A DNA stretch of 64,000 nucleotides from JANQHO01 sp965218075 (GCA_965218075.1 CBDCJZ010000003.1:806001-870000), one strand, 5' to 3'. Shown: positions 1 through 9,653, numbered from the stretch's first letter. Notes: generated by a model from the sequence alone, not told the origin. Translations and numbers: made by a program.

Positions 1-153
1 GATTGAGCCACGATAAATCGAAACAGGGAGGTAGAGCAAGAAGATAATGTAAAGATAGGGGTTCATATAACCTAGAAAAAAAATATGATTGAATAGCAAC
101 ACCTGTAATAATACTACTGCTATAAATCTGGATATGTGAGATAATATTATCAA
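1..153 (-). CDS. mreD: MreD, rod shape-determining protein, N-terminal part (cut by window edge)
   Basis: Reading the minus strand from a TTG at 153, 51 codons stay open to the window edge. The peptide is strongly hydrophobic, with a segment reading VVLLQVLLFNHIFFLGYMNP, the first membrane helix pattern I know from Bacteroidota MreD. It starts only 3 nt after the mreC stop and in the same frame as that stop, so no longer start is possible. TTG is the only conventional start near. MreD is the membrane partner of MreC and MreB in the elongasome. The rest of the gene lies outside the window, so length and C-terminus cannot be judged. Identification rests on this short segment plus operon position. 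Confidence 0.8.
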   Translation of the reverse strand, partial: MIILSHISRFIAVVLLQVLLFNHIFFLGYMNPYLYIIFLLYLPVSIYRGSI

Positions 154-156
154 AGA

Positions 157-978
157 TTAGTTTGTTGAATTATTTTCCAAATCTTTTCGTTCTGATTTCA
201 TTTTATCAGTAACTACGTAAACTTTTCCCAAGGAAGAAAAATCCGTAGCCAGCTTAACATCTACTTCATAGAAGCTTTTATCTGATTGCAAGCGGAAAGT
301 GTCTACTGTTCCTAATAATGTTCCCATCGGGAAAATCAAGGAACGAGTATCGGTTTCTATAGTATCTCCTTTACTTATTTCTGCATATGACGGTATATCA
401 GAAAGTTTGATAAAACGGTAACTCTCACCAGGCCAATTGAGAGGGCCAAAATACCTTTCCTTTTTAAATTTACCGCTCATCCATAAAGAAGAATTGATTA
501 GAGGAATTACAGTAGCAAAATTCTCGCTGACACTCTTAATTATACCAACTGCTCCAGCAGGGCCAGTCACTCCCATTTCTGGTTTTACACCATGTTTACT
601 ACCGCGGTTAATAGTAATATAATTTCTGTGTTTTAAGTAACTGCTATTTAATACATTAGCTTCGATGTAAGAGTAGAGGGGGATATGAATTGTATTGCGT
701 TGTCGGTTTTGGGCAATGACGTAATGGAAATTTTTTAAAAGAGATCGCAGTTGAGCATTTTCTTTAGCCAGCTGGTCATTCTGATTTTTCAAATCTAAAT
801 AGCTGAAAAGTTTGTGGTAGCTCTCCAGGATATTTCCGCTCAGCCAATTGGATGAGTCAATAAGAACAGCACGCTGGTAGCTGTGCGAATTTATGATCCA
901 AAATAAAGCCATGCCTTCCAGTATAAGAAACAAGATAAATACCTGTTTCTGTATTAGAAATGAGGTTAAGCGTGGCAT
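157..978 (-). CDS. mreC: MreC, rod shape-determining protein
   Basis: 273 residues. One N-terminal membrane helix (about residues 10-30) is followed by a coiled-coil region with NQNDQLAKENAQLRSLL (about 64-80) and then the periplasmic beta domain, with the family signature NRGSKHGVKPEMGVTGPAG near residues 124-142 and SSLWMSG near 163-169. This is the usual MreC order: anchor, dimerising coiled coil, double beta-barrel. MreC is a scaffold that links cytoplasmic MreB filaments to periplasmic cell-wall enzymes. Its ATG overlaps the mreB stop by one base (TAATG), so translation is probably coupled. Length is normal for Bacteroidota. The acidic and Asn-rich last residues show no further domain. 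Confidence 0.95.
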   Translation of the reverse strand: MPRLTSFLIQKQVFILFLILEGMALFWIINSHSYQRAVLIDSSNWLSGNILESYHKLFSYLDLKNQNDQLAKENAQLRSLLKNFHYVIAQNRQRNTIHIPLYSYIEANVLNSSYLKHRNYITINRGSKHGVKPEMGVTGPAGAVGIIKSVSENFATVIPLINSSLWMSGKFKKERYFGPLNWPGESYRFIKLSDIPSYAEISKGDTIETDTRSLIFPMGTLLGTVDTFRLQSDKSFYEVDVKLATDFSSLGKVYVVTDKMKSERKDLENNSTN

Positions 979-2006
979 TATGCAGACATGAGGAAGTCGA
1001 ACTTATCGAGGCTTTTTAGGGCTATTCCAGTTCCTTTAACTACAACTTTCAGAGGATCTTCTGTTATAAAAACGGGTAGCTCGGTTTTCATGGAAATACG
1101 CTTATCCAGGCCACGAAGCATGGAACCTCCACCAGCCATATATATACCGCTATTATAAATATCTGCTGCCAATTCCGGAGGGGTCGAAGAAAGAGTTTCG
1201 ATAATAGCATCTTCAATTCGATTAATGGATTTATCCAATGCTTTGACTGTTTCCTTATAGGTAACTATTACTTCCTTGGGCTTACCGGTAAGCAAGGCTC
1301 GCCCTTGCACGGGAATATCTTCAGGTGGATTATCTAATTCGTTTAGGGCAGAACCGATTTTGATTTTGATTTCTTCAGCTGTGCGTTCACCGACATAAAG
1401 GTTATGCTGAGTACGTATGTAATAGCTAATATCATTGGTGAAAATATCTCCAGCTACTTTAATAGATTTATCAGATACTATCCCCCCTAAAGACAAGACA
1501 GCAATTTCAGTAGTGCCACCACCTATATCAATGATCATATTTCCTTCGGGCTCTAGTACATCAAGTCCAATTCCTATGGCTGCCGCCATAGGCTCATATA
1601 TTAAATATACCTCTCTGGCCCCTGCGTGTTGAGCAGAATCTATTACCGCTCTTTTTTCTACCTCGGTTATTCCAGATGGTATACAGATTACCATTCGCAA
1701 AACCGGAGAAATTAATCGGTTCTTAAAACCCGGTATGCTTTTGATCATTTCCTTGATCATAATTTCTGAAGCATCAAAATCCGCAATTACCCCATCTTTA
1801 AGCGGGCGTATGGTTTTAATATTTTCATGAGTTTTGCCATGCATTTGGCTTGCTCTCTTGCCCACCGCTATTATTTTATTATTGATCTTGTCTTTAGCTA
1901 TAATTGAAGGAGCATCGACCACCACCTTATCATTATGGATAATCAATATATTGGCAGTGCCAAGGTCTATTGCAATATCTTCTCTAAATAAACTAGAAAG
2001 TCCCAT
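978..2006 (-). CDS. mreB: MreB, actin-like rod shape-determining protein
   Basis: 342 residues, the normal MreB length. The actin-fold nucleotide-binding motifs are present: phosphate-1 near residues 13-20 (IAIDLGTAN), the connect/phosphate-2 motif MIIDIGGGTTEIAVLSLGG (about 156-174) and the adenosine motif GIYMAGGGSMLRGLD (about 287-301). The conserved YEPMAAAIG is also present (about 136-144). MreB forms membrane-bound filaments that position the cell-wall synthesis complex, so this organism is probably rod-shaped. The gene follows purH by 8 bp and overlaps mreC by 1 bp, indicating a purH-mreBCD transcription unit, an arrangement commonly seen in this phylum. Confidence 0.97.
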   Translation of the reverse strand: MGLSSLFREDIAIDLGTANILIIHNDKVVVDAPSIIAKDKINNKIIAVGKRASQMHGKTHENIKTIRPLKDGVIADFDASEIMIKEMIKSIPGFKNRLISPVLRMVICIPSGITEVEKRAVIDSAQHAGAREVYLIYEPMAAAIGIGLDVLEPEGNMIIDIGGGTTEIAVLSLGGIVSDKSIKVAGDIFTNDISYYIRTQHNLYVGERTAEEIKIKIGSALNELDNPPEDIPVQGRALLTGKPKEVIVTYKETVKALDKSINRIEDAIIETLSSTPPELAADIYNSGIYMAGGGSMLRGLDKRISMKTELPVFITEDPLKVVVKGTGIALKSLDKFDFLMSA

Positions 2007-2014
2007 AACTGATA

Positions 2015-3526
2015 TTAGTGTTTAAAATGGCGTGTGCCGGTAAATACCATAGCTAAGCCTTTTTTATTACAATAATCTACTAAGAACTGATCTTTTATAG
2101 ATCCCCCAGGTTGAATTACTGCCTTTACACCTTCTTCACTTGCAATTTCTATGCAATCTGGAAACGGGAAAAATCCATCGGATGCCATTATTGCCCTGTT
2201 TAGGTCAAATTTAAACGATTTAGCTTTTATTATAGCTTGTTTTAAAGCATCAACTCTAGAAGTTTGGCCAATACCACTGGCCAGTAGCTGTTTCTTTTTA
2301 ACCAATACTATGCTGTTAGAATTGCTATGTTTACAAATTTTAGAAGCAAACTCAAGATCTTCTAATTGATTGAGATTGGGAGTTTTTTCTGTTTTTACCT
2401 TCATTTTTTCTTTTTGATCTGTGACATCGTTAATTTCCTGCTCAAGCATTCCATTTAGAAGCGTTTGGTATTGTGTAGTAGGGAAAGTAAAATCTTTCAG
2501 AATTAGAACAACCCTATTTTTCTTTTTCCTGAATATAGTAAGGGCAGCTTCACTATATGAAGGGGCTATTATTACCTCAAAGAAAAGCTCGTTTATTTCA
2601 TCAGCGGTTTCTTCATCAATTTCCCGATTGGCAATAATTATCCCGCCAAAAGCTGAAATCGGATCTCCTGCAAGAGCATCTCTCCAAGCCTGAAGCACAG
2701 CATCCCTGCTGGCTAATCCACAAACGTTGTTATGCTTGAGAACAGCAATGGTGCTTTCGTTAAATTCACTAATAAGCTTTACTGCGGCATCTGCGTCAAG
2801 CAAGTTATTGTACGAAAGTTCTTTCCCGTGCAATTGTTCAAATACGCTATCTATATTGCCATAAAAAGCGCCTTTCTGGTGAGGGTTTTCTCCGTAGCGC
2901 AACTGCTTTTTAGGTGAATAAGTTAATTGCAATTGTTCACTTTCTGCAAGATAGCAGTGAATTGCCCTATCGTAATTGCTGGAAATTTCAAAGGCCTTGG
3001 CCGAAAAGTACTTACGATCTTCTTCAGTTGGTAGTCCTTTTTCCAAAATAGAACAAGCTTTATCATATAAATCTCGGGAAGGAATTGCCCATGTATGTTT
3101 GTAATTTTTAGCAGCTGCCCTTATCAATGAAATGCCACCAATATCAATTTTCTCAATAATATCCTCGTGAGATTTTCTCTTACTAACAGCTTCTTCAAAA
3201 GGGTAAAGGTCAACTACAATTACATCGATTTTAGGAATTTCATATTGTTGCATTTCTAGCACCTCATCTTTTTTCTCTCTTCTTCCTAAAATACCTCCAA
3301 ACACCTTCGGATGAAGGGTTTTAACTTTGCCTCCCAATATGCTCGGATAAGAAATAAGATCTTCTACAGCTTCAACTTCGTAGCCCAACTCTTCAATATA
3401 CTTTTGGGTTCCTCGGGTAGACAATAATTTGAATCCGTTGTTTACCAGGCTCCTAACTAAACTATCGAGGTCATCTTTGCAAAAAACTGAAAGTAAAGCT
3501 TTTGGACAGTCAGGTATTTCTTGCAT
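2015..3526 (-). CDS. purH: Bifunctional AICAR transformylase / IMP cyclohydrolase
   Basis: 503 residues, full length. PurH does the last two steps of IMP synthesis: formylation of AICAR with 10-formyl-THF, then ring closure. The N-terminal MGS-like cyclohydrolase domain covers about residues 5-140 (FKLLSTRGTQKYI, GGKVKTLHPKVFGGIL, DVIVVDLYPFEE). The transformylase domain follows, with LRYGENPHQKGAFY, the catalytic KHNNVCG stretch and SDGFFPFPDCIE ... AVIQPGGSIKDQ near the end. The ATG start at 3526 is supported by the conserved start of the cyclohydrolase domain. A TATATTCG sequence upstream is one base off the phylum's promoter box. The gene probably heads the operon with mreB, 8 bp downstream. 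Confidence 0.97.
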   Translation of the reverse strand: MQEIPDCPKALLSVFCKDDLDSLVRSLVNNGFKLLSTRGTQKYIEELGYEVEAVEDLISYPSILGGKVKTLHPKVFGGILGRREKKDEVLEMQQYEIPKIDVIVVDLYPFEEAVSKRKSHEDIIEKIDIGGISLIRAAAKNYKHTWAIPSRDLYDKACSILEKGLPTEEDRKYFSAKAFEISSNYDRAIHCYLAESEQLQLTYSPKKQLRYGENPHQKGAFYGNIDSVFEQLHGKELSYNNLLDADAAVKLISEFNESTIAVLKHNNVCGLASRDAVLQAWRDALAGDPISAFGGIIIANREIDEETADEINELFFEVIIAPSYSEAALTIFRKKKNRVVLILKDFTFPTTQYQTLLNGMLEQEINDVTDQKEKMKVKTEKTPNLNQLEDLEFASKICKHSNSNSIVLVKKKQLLASGIGQTSRVDALKQAIIKAKSFKFDLNRAIMASDGFFPFPDCIEIASEEGVKAVIQPGGSIKDQFLVDYCNKKGLAMVFTGTRHFKH

Positions 3527-3632
3527 GAGGAAATTTCAGACTTCGAATATAGCTATTCTTTATAGAGCTTAGTATTACAATTGCAAATCATTTTGACTAA
3601 TCGAAGTGAAAGGTGAAATTTATATCTAATTT

Positions 3633-3640
3633 TATCTTTG
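3633..3640 (+). promoter_or_regulatory. TAnnTTTG -7 box, 5 nt before the start codon
   Basis: TATCTTTG is an exact match to the Bacteroidota -7 consensus. The ATG at 3646 begins 6 nt after its last base, where transcription itself should start, suggesting a leaderless mRNA. No -33 TTG sits at the expected ~19-nt spacing, so the call rests on the -7 box and its repeated position before other genes here. Confidence 0.45.
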
Positions 3641-3645
3641 GCATT

Positions 3646-5445
3646 ATGAATAAAAAGGAAAAGCTAGACAGACAGGTGTTAAATACTGGCCAAAAAATAC
3701 TTTATCCTATACTGTTAACTTTAATTTTCTCTGGGATATATATATACATCTTTGATAGCAAAATCAATATAGGGGGAGATAATGCCGTCTATTACATTTT
3801 GGGCAAGTCAATAGCAGAAGGCGCAAGCTATTCCAATATTCATTTACCTGAGGAAACTGCACATACACATTTTCCTCCTGGGTATCCGGCTATTCTTGCA
3901 TTTTTCATTAGTCTTTTTTCAAGCAACATTATATTTCTTAAGCTGGTGAACGGGATATTTTTATTGGGGACTATCATTCTGATGTTTTACATTCTCAAAA
4001 AGATATTTAACGATCAAAGGATAGCTTTTGCAGGTTCATTATTAATGTTATTTAATTACCATCTGCTTCACTACTCTACTATTATAATGAGTGAAATTCC
4101 ATATTTGTTTTTTTCTACACTCACGATTTTTTTATTTATTAGATCATTGGGTCATAGAAATCCACAATACCATCTCGGGCTATATTTTGTAATAATACTC
4201 AGCGCTTTTATATATCATATAAGGTCTATAGGTATAGCCTTTACCGGTGGATTACTTTTTTATTTACTACTTCACAAAAAATTCACTTATTTCATCAGCT
4301 ATCTATTTGGGTTCATTATACTTTGTTTGCCATGGTTTTTTAGAAACAGGGTATTAGAATCCACAGGTTACATAAAGTCATTATTAATGAAAAATCCCTA
4401 TCGATCTGAAGAAGGATTTGCTACAATTAATGATTTAATGGAAAGAATATTCATCAATTTAAAGCGGTATGTGGGAATAGAAATTCCTCATGCTTTATTG
4501 CCTTATAATATAAGAAATGAATACAGTAACTTTTTAGGTTCAGGTAATTTAACTGGTAACCAAATTATAATAGGAATAATTTTAATTGTATTTTTATTAT
4601 ATGGGATAATTAAGCTACCTAAATATAGAGATTTGTTTATTTGGTACATAATGGCAACTTTTGTAATTCTTCTGTTGTGGCCACAAGTTTGGTATGGGAT
4701 TCGATTTATGCTTCCTTTAACGCCTTTTCTTCTTTTCCTGCTCTTTTATGGTATTTTTAAATTTATAGATTTTTTGATGAAAAAATTGAAATTGATAAAG
4801 TATCTTAATCCATTATTAATAACTTTTGCTGTATTGTTTTTTACCGTCAATATTAAAGCGCTAAATATTAAAGCTAAATCAAATAACTCACCCGAATACA
4901 ATGATTACTATGAAGCGGGCAATTATATCAATAAGAATATGCCAACTGATGTTGTGATATGCTGTCGTAAGCCGGGTTTGCTTTACCTTTATGCTCATCG
5001 TAAAGTAGCTCGTTTTGCCAGTACTTATGATTTTAATAATCTACTTGACAAACTTGTAAAAGATCAAGTTACTCATGTAGTACTGGATGATCTTGGATAC
5101 GGCGATGAATATCGGTATTTAATTCCTGTAGTGCTCGCTAATCAAGAAAAATTTAAAGTATTAAAAAAATACAATACTTCCAGAACTTATGTGTTGGAGT
5201 TCAACCCTAAGTTAGGATATCAGGGATACTGGAAGCGACTTTCTCCAGATCAAAAAACTGGAGTAGGCAAATCGGTAAAAGAGGGTACAGGATCATTTTA
5301 TTATCCAGATGGAAGTATATTTGAAGGCACATGGATTAACGATAAAAAAGAGGGGCTTGGAAGAGTAACTTATCCAAATGGAGAAGTAATTGAGGGTATT
5401 TGGGAAAACGATAAAATGATTGACGCTAACTCCAAAAAGTTTTAG
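3646..5445 (+). CDS. GT-C membrane glycosyltransferase with C-terminal MORN repeats
   Basis: 599 residues from ATG 3646; a GTG at 3613 would add 11 residues but would place the -7 box inside the gene. About ten or more hydrophobic segments fill the first ~420 residues, with an early acidic loop (GGDNAVYYILGKSIAEG) and HTHFPPGYPAILA, resembling GT39/ArnT-type enzymes that use polyprenyl-phosphate sugars on the periplasmic side. A soluble region follows, then about two MORN repeats at the very end, such as YPDGSIFEGTWIND and YPNGEVIEGIWEND. MORN tails on this enzyme class are unusual. The next gene encodes a DPM1-like GT2, the expected supplier of a lipid-linked sugar, so the two probably work together. 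The substrate is unknown. Confidence 0.75.
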   Translation: MNKKEKLDRQVLNTGQKILYPILLTLIFSGIYIYIFDSKINIGGDNAVYYILGKSIAEGASYSNIHLPEETAHTHFPPGYPAILAFFISLFSSNIIFLKLVNGIFLLGTIILMFYILKKIFNDQRIAFAGSLLMLFNYHLLHYSTIIMSEIPYLFFSTLTIFLFIRSLGHRNPQYHLGLYFVIILSAFIYHIRSIGIAFTGGLLFYLLLHKKFTYFISYLFGFIILCLPWFFRNRVLESTGYIKSLLMKNPYRSEEGFATINDLMERIFINLKRYVGIEIPHALLPYNIRNEYSNFLGSGNLTGNQIIIGIILIVFLLYGIIKLPKYRDLFIWYIMATFVILLLWPQVWYGIRFMLPLTPFLLFLLFYGIFKFIDFLMKKLKLIKYLNPLLITFAVLFFTVNIKALNIKAKSNNSPEYNDYYEAGNYINKNMPTDVVICCRKPGLLYLYAHRKVARFASTYDFNNLLDKLVKDQVTHVVLDDLGYGDEYRYLIPVVLANQEKFKVLKKYNTSRTYVLEFNPKLGYQGYWKRLSPDQKTGVGKSVKEGTGSFYYPDGSIFEGTWINDKKEGLGRVTYPNGEVIEGIWENDKMIDANSKKF

Positions 5446-5496
5446 ACTAAAAATAGTTCATTTTGTAGCTTTTATTATTATTATGAAGTTTCAATA

Positions 5497-6216
5497 ATGG
5501 GGTCTGAAAAACTATCGATAGTAATACCTGCATATAATGAAGGATTTACTATTGGCAATATACTAGATAGGATAAAAGCCGTTCAGCTGGATGGAGGTAT
5601 AGAAAAGGAATTAATCATTGTCAACGATTGCTCTACTGACAATACTGAGGACTCTATATTAAAATGCAAAGCTGAAAACTCCAACCTAAATATTCAATAC
5701 CATAAACATAATGTCAATAAGGGAAAGGGAGCTGCTATCCACACGGGTATCGCTAAAGCTACTGGTAAGTTTTTAATTATTCAGGATGCCGATCTCGAGT
5801 ATAATCCGCATGATTATAATATTCTTTTGAAACCGATGTTAAGCGGTGATGCTGACGTGGTGTACGGCTCGCGTTTTAAGGGTGGAAATATAGGACGGGT
5901 ACTCCTTTTTGGACATTTTATTGGCAATAAACTTCTCACGTTTTTGTCCAACCTGTTTACAGGTTTAAATCTTACTGATATGGAAACTTGTTACAAACTC
6001 TTTCGTACAGATATTATTCAGTCGTTAAATCTAAAAGAAAAAAGATTTGGCTTTGAGCCGGAAGTAACTGCTAAAATCGCTCGTATTCCTCAAGTGAGGA
6101 TTTACGAAGTGAGCATTGACTATTACGGGCGTACTTATGAAGAGGGGAAAAAGATTATCTGGAAAGATGGGATCAGGGCTATCTACTGCATTTTGCGTTA
6201 CGGCCTTTTCAACTAA
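5497..6216 (+). CDS. Family 2 glycosyltransferase, dolichyl-phosphate mannose synthase-like
   Basis: 239 residues, a single GT-A domain without membrane helices. The N-terminus LSIVIPAYNEGFTIGNILDRI and the acid motif IIQDADLEYNPHDYN (about residues 93-107) are typical GT2 features; DADLEYNP matches DPM1-like enzymes that move a sugar from a nucleotide donor to a polyprenyl phosphate. The later VVYGSRFKGG and DMETCYKLFRTDI motifs also fit that family. The gene follows the GT-C transferase by 51 bp on the same strand, supporting a two-step pathway: charge the lipid carrier here, then transfer the sugar outside. It ends only 4 bp from the convergent TonB receptor gene. Sugar specificity cannot be read from sequence. 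Confidence 0.9.
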   Translation: MGSEKLSIVIPAYNEGFTIGNILDRIKAVQLDGGIEKELIIVNDCSTDNTEDSILKCKAENSNLNIQYHKHNVNKGKGAAIHTGIAKATGKFLIIQDADLEYNPHDYNILLKPMLSGDADVVYGSRFKGGNIGRVLLFGHFIGNKLLTFLSNLFTGLNLTDMETCYKLFRTDIIQSLNLKEKRFGFEPEVTAKIARIPQVRIYEVSIDYYGRTYEEGKKIIWKDGIRAIYCILRYGLFN

Positions 6217-6220
6217 TTAC

Positions 6221-8533
6221 TTAAAACTTATAGCTTAGACTAACAGTTGGCATAATAGGCAGTTGGTCCACCCTTTTTTTATCTATTTGGTCGTAATAAA
6301 ATATATTCTGATAACTTAAAACATTAGTTGACCCGACCGATAGCTCAAGCTTTTGCCTATGACTTATTTTATAAGTTTTAACGATCGAAACATCCACCCT
6401 GTGGTAATTGGGTAAACGTTCGGAATTGAGATCTCCATAAAGTGTCCCTAATTTTCCGTTTTCCTTTATATAGTCATAGGCTATGTCAATCTCGCCTCCA
6501 GCAGTTATGAAAGGCAACTCATTGAAAAACGATTGAATAGGCGTAAAAGGAAAACCTGTTCCAAAATTATAGCGCAAGTTGATCCCCCAACTTCGATCTT
6601 TTCCAAAAGAATAATTGACGACGAGATTTAAATTATGTCGACGATCAAAATAAGGGAAGTAACTCCTTATACCATCATCGCGAACAACTTTGCTAATAGA
6701 ATAAGCCAGCCATATATGCAGTTCTTTAGACGTGTATGTCGCTAATATATCCATGCCTTGAGCCAACCCTCTTTCAATAATATATGTGCTTCGCAAGATC
6801 TCCGGTTCGTCTAAATTAGTACCCTCTTCATACAATTGATTTCGGTTTACATTGGTCAGTTGGCTAAAGTTCTTGATATAACCTTCTACATTAACATGGA
6901 TCTCCTTAGTAGCTTCGAATTCAGCTCCGACTACTACATGTTGTGCTTTCTGCAAACGGCTGGTAACCTTTTCTCCTTTAAAGGTCTCAGGGATATTATT
7001 CGGTCCGCTCAAAAAGCCATAAAAAAGATTAATTACGTCACGGTCAGAGTTAGTTGCTACGAGGTTTTGAGAGAATAAGCCTCCCGAAGTTTTAAGCCTA
7101 AGATAATCTGTAAGACTATACTTTATCCCAAACCTGGGCTCAAAGGACAGCTCACTTTGCGAGCTGTAGTAATGGAGTCTAAAGCTAGGGTCAATTAATA
7201 TGCGGTTGCCAGTATACTTATATTTGATATAGGCTCCTAATTCTGTGGTGTTTTCAGTTTGATTTCTGCTGATTTCAAGATCATTTGTAAAGACATATTC
7301 CGTGCGGTAACCGATAACCTCTACCCCATACTTTAGCTCGTCGTTTTCACGCAAAAAATAAGTAAAATCTAAACCCCCGTTAAAGCTACTAATACGAGAA
7401 TCCCCATTATTGCTATTAGCAGTAATAGAAACAATATTGTAATCAGAATAGGCGAGGTTACCACTAATAAGTGTTGCAGATGTAGGTAGTACTGCCGTAA
7501 AATTCATTGCCAATCCACGAGTGTCCCAACTTATAGAATTATTACCGCCAAACTGAACTAAATCATCAAATAAGAAGCTAAAAAAGCCTACTCGGGAGCC
7601 ATTATCAGCTTGTATGGTCAATTTTGCATAAATATCGTTAAAGGTAAAAGGTAAGCCGTCATATTCGGTTTCTACGTAAGGATAGAAAATCTCGCTGGTT
7701 TGATCTAGATACAAGGTTTTAGCACTGATTAATAAGGAAATAGGAGCAAAGCCATTTTTGTTGCGTGTTCCGAGAGGCGTTTGCAGTAAAAGCTTGGACA
7801 TGTAAGTACTGGTACTCAACTTGCCGGAGAATTTTTTACGATTACCGTCTCGGGTTCTAATATCCATAACAGAGCCGTTTCGGCCACCATATTCTGCATT
7901 AAACCCACCGGTATAAACATCTGCTGTGCGAATAATATCAGCGTCGAAAACTGAAAAAAAACCAATTGAGTGAACAGGATTGTAAATCACCATACCATCT
8001 AGTAGTATCAGATTTTGGATTGGGGCTCCACCCCTAATGTATAATTGACCTCCTTGGTCTCCAGTTGTAATTACACCGGGTAAAATCTGGATGGCTTTAA
8101 TGACATCTGCATCACCACCTACTGAAAATTGCTGTATTTCTTTAGGGCTAATGGATATTACGCTAGTCAAAACTTTGGTATCTCTCTCTTGACGTTCGGC
8201 ATTTACTTCAGCATCTTTTAAAAGTTCAGGTGATTGCTGTAGATAAATTTTTTGGTTGGTGATTTTGTTAGCGCTAACCACAATATCTGTCTCAAAAGGG
8301 GTGTACCCGAGAAAAGTAATTTTAAGGATATAACTTCCCGGCTCTACATTGTTAATAATAAATAAGCCATCTTGATTAGCTACTGCCCCATATAAAGTGT
8401 CTTTTAATACGGCATTAGCAAAATGAATAGGTTCCTCTGTATCTTTATCGTAAACAAAACCTCTCACTTTTCCAGTTTGGGCAATTGCAACTGAGCAACA
8501 AAAAAACAGAATCAGTGTAAAGAGTATTTTCAT
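6221..8533 (-). CDS. TonB-dependent outer-membrane receptor with N-terminal carboxypeptidase-regulatory-like domain
   Basis: 770 residues. Signal peptide MKILFTLILFFCCSVAIAQ; a beta-sandwich CarboxypepD_reg-like domain (about 22-105, GKVRGFVYDKDTEEPIHFANAVL); a plug domain (about 125-235, with DVIKAIQILPGV and GGAPIQNLILLDGMVIYNP); then a beta-barrel ending in a terminal Phe, as outer-membrane proteins do. The family imports bulky ligands using TonB energy. No SusD partner, sigma factor or anti-sigma gene is adjacent, so the ligand cannot be guessed. The gene is alone on the minus strand between a convergent glycosyltransferase and holA. Confidence 0.93.
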   Translation of the reverse strand: MKILFTLILFFCCSVAIAQTGKVRGFVYDKDTEEPIHFANAVLKDTLYGAVANQDGLFIINNVEPGSYILKITFLGYTPFETDIVVSANKITNQKIYLQQSPELLKDAEVNAERQERDTKVLTSVISISPKEIQQFSVGGDADVIKAIQILPGVITTGDQGGQLYIRGGAPIQNLILLDGMVIYNPVHSIGFFSVFDADIIRTADVYTGGFNAEYGGRNGSVMDIRTRDGNRKKFSGKLSTSTYMSKLLLQTPLGTRNKNGFAPISLLISAKTLYLDQTSEIFYPYVETEYDGLPFTFNDIYAKLTIQADNGSRVGFFSFLFDDLVQFGGNNSISWDTRGLAMNFTAVLPTSATLISGNLAYSDYNIVSITANSNNGDSRISSFNGGLDFTYFLRENDELKYGVEVIGYRTEYVFTNDLEISRNQTENTTELGAYIKYKYTGNRILIDPSFRLHYYSSQSELSFEPRFGIKYSLTDYLRLKTSGGLFSQNLVATNSDRDVINLFYGFLSGPNNIPETFKGEKVTSRLQKAQHVVVGAEFEATKEIHVNVEGYIKNFSQLTNVNRNQLYEEGTNLDEPEILRSTYIIERGLAQGMDILATYTSKELHIWLAYSISKVVRDDGIRSYFPYFDRRHNLNLVVNYSFGKDRSWGINLRYNFGTGFPFTPIQSFFNELPFITAGGEIDIAYDYIKENGKLGTLYGDLNSERLPNYHRVDVSIVKTYKISHRQKLELSVGSTNVLSYQNIFYYDQIDKKRVDQLPIMPTVSLSYKF

Positions 8534-8584
8534 TAGGATTGTTCAAGCTTATTGCAATGTCAAAATATTATACTTCGAAAACTC

Positions 8585-9586
8585 CTATACATAAACAATT
8601 TTATAAAGTAATTCTCGTAAGAGTTCAACGTCACTTACAGACGCATTATTGAGCCCTTTGGAACGAGTGTCACATTCCCGCAAATAACTTATAATACGAG
8701 TCAATTTCTTCAGGTCATATTGCTGTGCTCCTTTTTGATAGTCTTTAACAAAGTGGATATTTATTTTAAGAAGCGAAGCCAGGGCTGCTGGAGAGATATA
8801 TCTCAGCTGATGTACCAACATTAGTCTACTAAAAAAAGTATACAATAGGTTCAATGTTATTACCAAGGGGTTATCCTTAAGGTTGCTCGCGAAATATCGT
8901 TGTATTTGAATCGCTTTGGTAAAGTCTTTATCCCGCAAGGCATTGATTAATTCAAAATTGTTAAAGTCTTTACTAATACCAATGTTATTCTCCACGAGCT
9001 CATCATCGATCAGTTGGCCTTTAGACACTGTTAGCTCCAGCTTTTGCAATTCATTTTCTATCCGTCCCAAGTCCGTGCCTAGGCTTTCTGCTAAAAGCTG
9101 TATTGCCTTAGGTGTAGCATCATAGCCTTTATTCTTCAGATTATGCTTTATCCAATCGGGAATTTGATTGTCATAAAGTCTTTTAGACTCCACCAGAACG
9201 TAGTGCTTGCTTAAGACCTTATACAGCTTTTTACGCTTATCGAGAAATTTATACTTATAAGCAAAAACCAATACCGTACTATTTTGCGGATTTATCGCAT
9301 AGGATTCCAGTTCTTCAATCCTGCGAAGAAGCTGAGCCTCTTTAATAATAACTACTACCCGCTCTGCCATCATAGGGTAACGTTTAGCCTCCTCTATTAC
9401 TGTTGCAATATCAGTATCACCACCGTAAAGCACTGTTTGATTGAAATTTTGCTGGTCTTTCGGCAAGGCATTTTCTTCGAGGAGCTTGGTAATTTGATCA
9501 ATGAAATAAGGCTCCTCTCCCATCAAAAAATAGATAGGCTTAAAGTTTCTCGCTTTTACATCTTTTACGATATCCTTGAACTTCAT
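8585..9586 (-). CDS. holA: DNA polymerase III subunit delta
   Basis: 333 residues from ATG 9586; an upstream ATG at 9604 would add MQVFFP, which is not expected in the family. HolA is the clamp-loader subunit that opens the beta sliding clamp. The start FKDIVKDVKARNFKPIYFLMGEEPYFIDQI is the classic N-terminus, with a degenerate nucleotide-fold region after it. The middle has ENALPKDQQNFNQTVLYGGD and the C-terminal collar has the LLYTFFSRLMLVHQLR segment. Length matches Bacteroidota HolA. The gene is divergent from the nuclease-like gene at 9654, leaving about 67 bp for both promoters. Confidence 0.92.
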   Translation of the reverse strand: MKFKDIVKDVKARNFKPIYFLMGEEPYFIDQITKLLEENALPKDQQNFNQTVLYGGDTDIATVIEEAKRYPMMAERVVVIIKEAQLLRRIEELESYAINPQNSTVLVFAYKYKFLDKRKKLYKVLSKHYVLVESKRLYDNQIPDWIKHNLKNKGYDATPKAIQLLAESLGTDLGRIENELQKLELTVSKGQLIDDELVENNIGISKDFNNFELINALRDKDFTKAIQIQRYFASNLKDNPLVITLNLLYTFFSRLMLVHQLRYISPAALASLLKINIHFVKDYQKGAQQYDLKKLTRIISYLRECDTRSKGLNNASVSDVELLRELLYKIVYV

Positions 9587-9639
9587 AGGGAAAAAGACTT
9601 GCAAAGCAACAAAAAACCAGAGGAAAGGAAAAGTCCTCT

Positions 9640-9647
9640 TATCTTTG
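9640..9647 (+). promoter_or_regulatory. TAnnTTTG -7 box, 6 nt before the start codon
   Basis: TATCTTTG matches the consensus exactly. The ATG of the next gene begins 7 nt after the last G, so the transcript would begin at or almost at the start codon. This also supports choosing the ATG at 9654 over the longer frame beginning at 9576. Confidence 0.5.
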
Positions 9648-9653
9648 GTAATA

